Positions 5,745 through 9,331 of a stretch of DNA of 9,331 bases are shown here, one piece after another. The first letter of the stretch is position 1. Every line of letters starts with the position of its first letter. This stretch comes from Candidatus Moranbacteria bacterium RIFCSPHIGHO2_02_FULL_40_12b (lineage in GTDB: Bacteria > Patescibacteriota > Minisyncoccia > Moranbacterales > 2-12-FULL-40-10): NCBI GenBank assembly GCA_001784725.1, contig MFRX01000012.1:17069-26399 (forward strand). Reading direction: 5' to 3'. Position numbers and translations under genes: made by a program. The notes beneath the pieces are model-generated. The model did no database searches, had not been told where the DNA came from, and saw only the letters and a list, made by a program, of their open reading frames with translations.

Positions 5745-7043
5745 TTACGGCTTAATAAAGGGTTTTTTCCTCCATTTTTTTGATTGGCGGCATAAGTACA
5801 TTTTCGCTTTTAGCGGTTCGGCCATTATTTCTTCCACTATCTTTTCCATCCGCATTCCCTGCGATCCTTTTATTAAAATAAGGTCTTCTTCTCTTATCAC
5901 CTCCTGAAGTTTTTTCCCAGCCAACTCCGGATTTTCAAAATAATGGATATTTTCCGGGGAATACTCCCTTTTTCGCAATTCCTTGACCGCGAATTCCATT
6001 CTTTCTCCGACGCCAAAAAAAATATCGGTTTTTATTTCGAAGACCTTCCGGGCAACGTTTCTGTGGCCGTTCTCCATGTCGGAACCCAGTTCCATCATGT
6101 CTCCCAGCACGACAATTTTTCTTTTCGCTTTCAGTTCATCCAGTACTTCAAGAGCCGCGATTGTCGAGGTCGGAGAAGCATTGTAAGTATCATCAATAAC
6201 AGAACTCCTTTTGATTCCGGGAATCAAATTCATCCTCCCGGGAGGCGAACAAAAATTTTCCAGGGAATTCGCCACATCCAAAATATTCACTTTAAACAGA
6301 TTCCCGGCGGCGATTCCGGCCAGCACCGAATATATCTGATGTTTGGCCAAAATATTGCGAAGGCGAATAGGAACCACTTTTTCCTCGTAAGCAAGTTTGA
6401 AGATTATTCCGGATAATTTTCCATCCTGATAATTGTAAGAGACATTAATCGCCCGAATTTGATTTTTTTCTCCGAATCCGTAGGTTATCAATTTGGCTTT
6501 GCTGTTTTCATTTATTTTCATCACTAACTCATCATCCCCATTCAGAATCGCGCAGCCGTCCTCGGGAAGAGCGCTAATCATTATCCCTTTTTCTTTCGCG
6601 ATATGATCCAAGTCCTTGAAAAATTCCAAATGGCTTGAAGAAATGTTAGTTACTATCCCGATTTTAACCGGAATAAAACCGGCCAGATATTTCATGTCTC
6701 CCGGAGCGCCAACGCCCATCTCCAGGACTAAAATTTCCGGATATTCAACCGTCATCAGGGTTACCCATAGCCACTTCAGAAAAACCAAAAACCATTTTAT
6801 TGGCGACTTTTCTCCGCTTTCCGCCCCAATTATAGTCAGCGGAATGCCGATCTCATTATTATAGTTTTTTTCGTTTTTTCTTACTCTGTATTTTGAGGAA
6901 AGCGCCAAAAAAACTGCTTCTTTGGCGGAAGTTTTTCCCACTGAACCGGTTATTCCAATGATAGTCGGATTGTATTTTTTTAAAATTACTACCGACATCC
7001 ATCGGAGAACTTTTTCCAGCAATTGTAATTTTTTAGATTTCAT
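5745..7043 (-). CDS. murF: Mur ligase, MurF type (UDP-MurNAc-tripeptide:D-Ala-D-Ala ligase)
   Basis: Cytoplasmic ATP-dependent ligase that adds D-Ala-D-Ala to UDP-MurNAc-tripeptide. Motifs in order: P-loop GITGSVGKTS (30-39), NYNNEIGIP (60-68), LEMG (107-110), NISSSHLEFF (133-142), IAKEKG (148-153) around the expected carbamylated lysine, NGDD (168-171), PPGRM (267-271), DDTYNASPTS (284-293) and LGDMMELG (313-320), with KGSQGMRME near the C-terminus. The central ATPase and C-terminal domains look complete. In E. coli MurF the P-loop is about 75 residues further in, so the N-terminal UDP-substrate domain is missing here. In its place is a short hydrophobic/basic helix (residues 6-23). Other Mur-family ligases are possible, but the LGDMMELG and NNEIG words favour MurF. 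It follows ftsI on the same strand across a 127-bp repeat-rich gap. Confidence 0.9.
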   Translation of the reverse strand: MKSKKLQLLEKVLRWMSVVILKKYNPTIIGITGSVGKTSAKEAVFLALSSKYRVRKNEKNYNNEIGIPLTIIGAESGEKSPIKWFLVFLKWLWVTLMTVEYPEILVLEMGVGAPGDMKYLAGFIPVKIGIVTNISSSHLEFFKDLDHIAKEKGIMISALPEDGCAILNGDDELVMKINENSKAKLITYGFGEKNQIRAINVSYNYQDGKLSGIIFKLAYEEKVVPIRLRNILAKHQIYSVLAGIAAGNLFKVNILDVANSLENFCSPPGRMNLIPGIKRSSVIDDTYNASPTSTIAALEVLDELKAKRKIVVLGDMMELGSDMENGHRNVARKVFEIKTDIFFGVGERMEFAVKELRKREYSPENIHYFENPELAGKKLQEVIREEDLILIKGSQGMRMEKIVEEIMAEPLKAKMYLCRQSKKWRKKPFIKP

Positions 7044-7170
7044 AAATTAAAATTCGAAGTTCGAATACCGAAATTCGAAACAATATTTAAATTCAAAATC
7101 TGAATGTTTTAAATTTTTAAAATTTTAGTAATTTGGATTTATTTTGTGCTTCGAATTTAGAATTTCGGAT
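7044..7170. repeat. AT-rich TTCGAA/AATTC repeat gap between ftsI and murF
   Basis: ccgaaattcgaa (7068-7079) has its complements near the other end as ttcgaattt (7150-7158) and gaatttcgg (7160-7168), so the gap is bounded by an inverted repeat in which one arm has a 7-base insertion. The 13-mer gaatttagaattt (7153-7165) is shared with the gap before trxB (399-411). No gene, promoter or clear terminator is visible. Confidence 0.6.
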
Positions 7171-8946
7171 TTATTTCAGTTCGTATTCTTCCGTCGGCTT
7201 TACTTTATAATATTCCAGCAAAAATTTCATGATTTCGCCGAACGCGGGAGCCGCGGTTGACTCGGCCCATTGCACTTCTTTCGGATTATACACTTTAACC
7301 AACACCGCGAATTGCGGGTCGTCAATAGGAGCATATCCGACAAATGATCCCATAGTCAATCCTTCTTCATATCCCCTTCCCTCAGCTTTGGCAACCTGGG
7401 CGGTTCCGGTTTTTCCGCCGACCAGATACCCTGGGACATTGGCTCTTTTTCCGTGGCCTTTAACAATCACACTCCTCAGCATTTTACCAATCTGCCTTGA
7501 TGACTCCTCACTGATAACCCTGCGGATTTCCATTGGCTGAATCTCCTCGGTCTTTCCGCCAGGATATATTATTCTATCCACTATTTGCGGTTTCATCAAC
7601 TTTCCTCCGTTGGCAATGGCGGAATAGGCATTGATTAGCTGAAGAGGGGTCACGGTAATTCCCTGGCCAAAAGAAGCCGTGTAGAACTCAACATTCCTAT
7701 TGACATTTCTTAAATTTTTTATGCTTCCGGCCAATTCTCCCGTAATTTCTATTCCGGTTTTGGATCCAAATCCGAATCTTTCCGCGTATTCGCCAAATTT
7801 TTTGTTACCCACTTGTTTTTCCGCGAAAATCGCTCCGGTATTTATGGACTCTTCCAAAACCTCCGTCATGGTTTTTTTTCCGTATTTTTTGTCTTGGGCG
7901 TTGGTAATGGAAAATCCTCCTTCATTGATTTCTCCCGGATCGACAAAAGTCGTGTCGGGATTTATTTTTCCGTCGTCAATTCCCATCGCCATTGTTATCG
8001 TTTTGAAAACTGATCCGCATTCGTATGGATTGCTGATAGCGGAATTAATAAAAGTTGAAATATCTTCCGCCTTTGAATATTCATTCGGATTGAAACCGGG
8101 AATATTGGTTAAGGCCAAAATTTTCCCGGTTTTCGGTTCCATCACGATAGCGGTTCCGTTATCCGCCTTATATTTTTCAACGGCGTTTCTCAGGATTTTC
8201 TCTACTTCATACTGGACCGGATAATTAATCGATAAGACAAGATTTATCCCGTTTTCAGCCGGTTCTACTTTACGGTCGGTAACCGATATCCATCTTCCGC
8301 CCGCGTCCTTTTCCTGGGCCACGCTTCCGTTTTTGCCTTTCAGCGAGTCCTCCCAAAATGATTCAATTCCGTAACGGCCGACGAAATTCTCTCCGTCTGA
8401 ACCGACGAATCCCACTGTTTGAGCGGCAATCTCCCCTCCTGGATAGTACCGGAATACTTCAGGGGAAAATTTTATTCCGGGATAATCCAGTTCTTTTATT
8501 TTTTTCATCTCCTCTTCGGATACCTTATGTTTTAAAATTTCAAACACGTCATCGGCGTCGCTAAATTTATCCAAAAGCATGTTTTTTTCAAGGCCTAAAA
8601 TTAAAGAGATATCCGTGGCGGTTTTTTCCTTGTCTCGGATTTCCCTGGGAACGGCATATGCCATTTGCAGTTCCTTGTTGATTGCCAGAGGGTAAAGATC
8701 CGCGCCGTCTTTCAGGTAAATTTCTCATCTTTTCGGCTGAAGTTCAAAAAATGACTTATGCTGAATTTCGGCAAGCGCTTTGTACTTATCAAAAGCCACT
8801 ATCTGGATAAAATACAATTTGAGGATTATGGCTGACGCCAGGAAAAAAATAAAAAAAATCAGAAGATACAATCTCCAGTTCGAAAATTTATTGCCTGATA
8901 TTTCTTTTTTTGAATATCCGTACTTTTTTCTCTTAATATAACCCAC
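7171..8946 (-). CDS. ftsI: Penicillin-binding protein 2/FtsI, interrupted by an in-frame TGA
   Basis: Septal peptidoglycan transpeptidase with a short cytoplasmic tail, one membrane anchor (residues 25-48) and a large extracytoplasmic part. Counting through the stop, it has 591 codons, a normal family length. Codon 74 is TGA (8725-8727), just after LQPKR, exactly where the PBP dimerisation-domain motif RGxI requires Gly; the frame then continues EIYLKDGADLYPLAINKELQ into MAYAVPREI. All catalytic motifs are present downstream: SVFK (SxxK, Ser312 in full numbering), SIN (SxN, 367-369) and KTGTAQ (512-517). The segment before the serine reads ECGS where EPGS is usual. The start is a GTG at 8946, 25 nt after the ftsL stop; no ATG fits. 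If the stop is real, the conventional products would be an anchor-only 73-residue peptide (8725-8946) and an anchorless piece (from 8664 at the latest). A GGA-to-TGA change or a base-call error explains it most simply. Confidence 0.88.
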
Positions 8947-8971
8947 GGCAAGTGCTTATCTTATTTATTTC

Positions 8972-9325
8972 TTATTTATTTAAAGCAAACGGGCTTGTCT
9001 CTTGAATATAACTAATACTTTTTATTTCCGCCATATTCAATTTTTTGCTGGCTTCTTCGACGTTGCGCAATGATCTTAACTCGGCTTCCTTGATTTTTAA
9101 ATCTTCATTCGCTTTAATGAGATTGTTAAGCTCGTTTTCGGCTTTTCTGAAATTATATCCCTTGATAGCGGCGGAATTTATTGAAAAAATGTAGGAAAAT
9201 ATCGCGACTATGACCGTAAAGGCAAGCACAAAAACAAGTTTTGAAAAACTCCTTGATTTTCTTTCTTTTTTTGTTTTTGTTTTTGCGGCTGCGCCGAAAT
9301 AATAATGGCTTCTCCGCAAATACAC
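8972..9325 (-). CDS. ftsL: FtsL-like division protein (start uncertain, near window edge)
   Basis: Small bitopic membrane protein that joins FtsB/FtsQ and activates the septal synthase FtsI. The visible frame has a basic cytoplasmic tail (KTKTKKERKSRS, 16-27), one membrane segment (about 30-49) and a charged coiled-coil region (about 58-95) ending in a short tail. This architecture, the length of about 117 residues and the position directly before ftsI point to FtsL; sequence conservation in this family is too low for motif proof. The first start-like codon is GTG at 9325, but the frame remains open to the window end, so the N-terminus may lie outside. Its stop is followed 25 nt later by the ftsI start, suggesting co-transcription. 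Confidence 0.75.
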   Translation of the reverse strand: MYLRRSHYYFGAAAKTKTKKERKSRSFSKLVFVLAFTVIVAIFSYIFSINSAAIKGYNFRKAENELNNLIKANEDLKIKEAELRSLRNVEEASKKLNMAEIKSISYIQETSPFALNK

Positions 9326-9331
9326 GGATTT

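Noticed and set aside
5943..6416. 157-residue plus-strand frame opposite murF
   Set aside because: It is a shadow of the well-conserved murF on the other strand, with no ribosome site or recognisable domain.
7700..8224. 174-residue plus-strand frame opposite ftsI
   Set aside because: It is the antisense shadow of the transpeptidase domain, whose motifs are clear on the minus strand.
8725..8727. Genetic code 25 (UGA = Gly) for the whole organism
   Set aside because: uppS ends in TGA at its normal C-terminus, the orphan and 60-residue genes also end in TGA, and no other gene here has an internal TGA.

Overview
The window looks like a chromosomal stretch of a low-GC bacterium with a reduced genome, most likely a member of the Candidate Phyla Radiation (Patescibacteria, Parcubacteria-like). 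This is inferred, not proven. The reasons are a MurF without its usual N-terminal domain, a Mur-ligase start typical of that group, an archaeal-like short-chain prenyl synthase (second motif QDDILG), cis-prenyltransferase motif variants, few clear Shine-Dalgarno (SD) sites, and AT-rich intergenic gaps full of short palindromic repeats. UGA is used as a normal stop (uppS, the orphan gene and the 60-residue gene all end in TGA).

Layout. All genes but one are on the minus strand. Read in the direction of transcription (right to left): (a) 9325-5745 is a division and cell-wall block in dcw-cluster style: ftsL-like, ftsI (PBP, transpeptidase) and murF. The ftsI frame is interrupted by an in-frame TGA exactly where the conserved Gly of the PKRG motif should be. 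(b) 5744-4919 is a short-RNA and small-gene region. It holds a perfect TTGACA-17-TATAAT promoter, a ~170-nt structured leader, a 60-residue protein with a strong SD, a 5-codon reading frame with its own strong SD, a branched three-way-junction terminator, a further large hairpin, tRNA-Glu(CTC), and a copy of the 3' half of that tRNA 60 bp away. (c) 4145-4918 is the only plus-strand gene, an unrecognised 257-residue protein with its own promoter, AGGAGG site, TTG start and clean intrinsic terminator. (d) 3942-2069 holds two isoprenoid genes: a trans-prenyl diphosphate synthase and the cis-prenyltransferase UppS, which together make the C55 lipid carrier for wall synthesis. (e) 1992-1 is a thiol-redox block: a secreted-thioredoxin/CcdA (DsbD-like) membrane protein, thioredoxin, and the start of thioredoxin reductase.

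How they work together. Prenyl synthase plus UppS would supply undecaprenyl diphosphate. MurF completes the UDP-MurNAc-pentapeptide and FtsI cross-links it at the septum, with FtsL as divisome scaffold. TrxB would reduce TrxA, which can pass electrons through the CcdA-like membrane domain to the extracytoplasmic WCPHC domain.

The intergenic gaps contain several short-repeat families: a ~100-bp CATTCCGAG-type inverted-repeat element before trxA, GGATTAA repeats between the prenyl genes, and AATTC/TTCGAA-type repeats before trxB and before murF. No CRISPR array, transposase or phage gene was seen. The most notable points are the ftsI nonsense codon, the structured leader and odd 3' end of the 60-residue gene, the tRNA-Glu half copy, and the divergent promoter pair sharing one -35 site.
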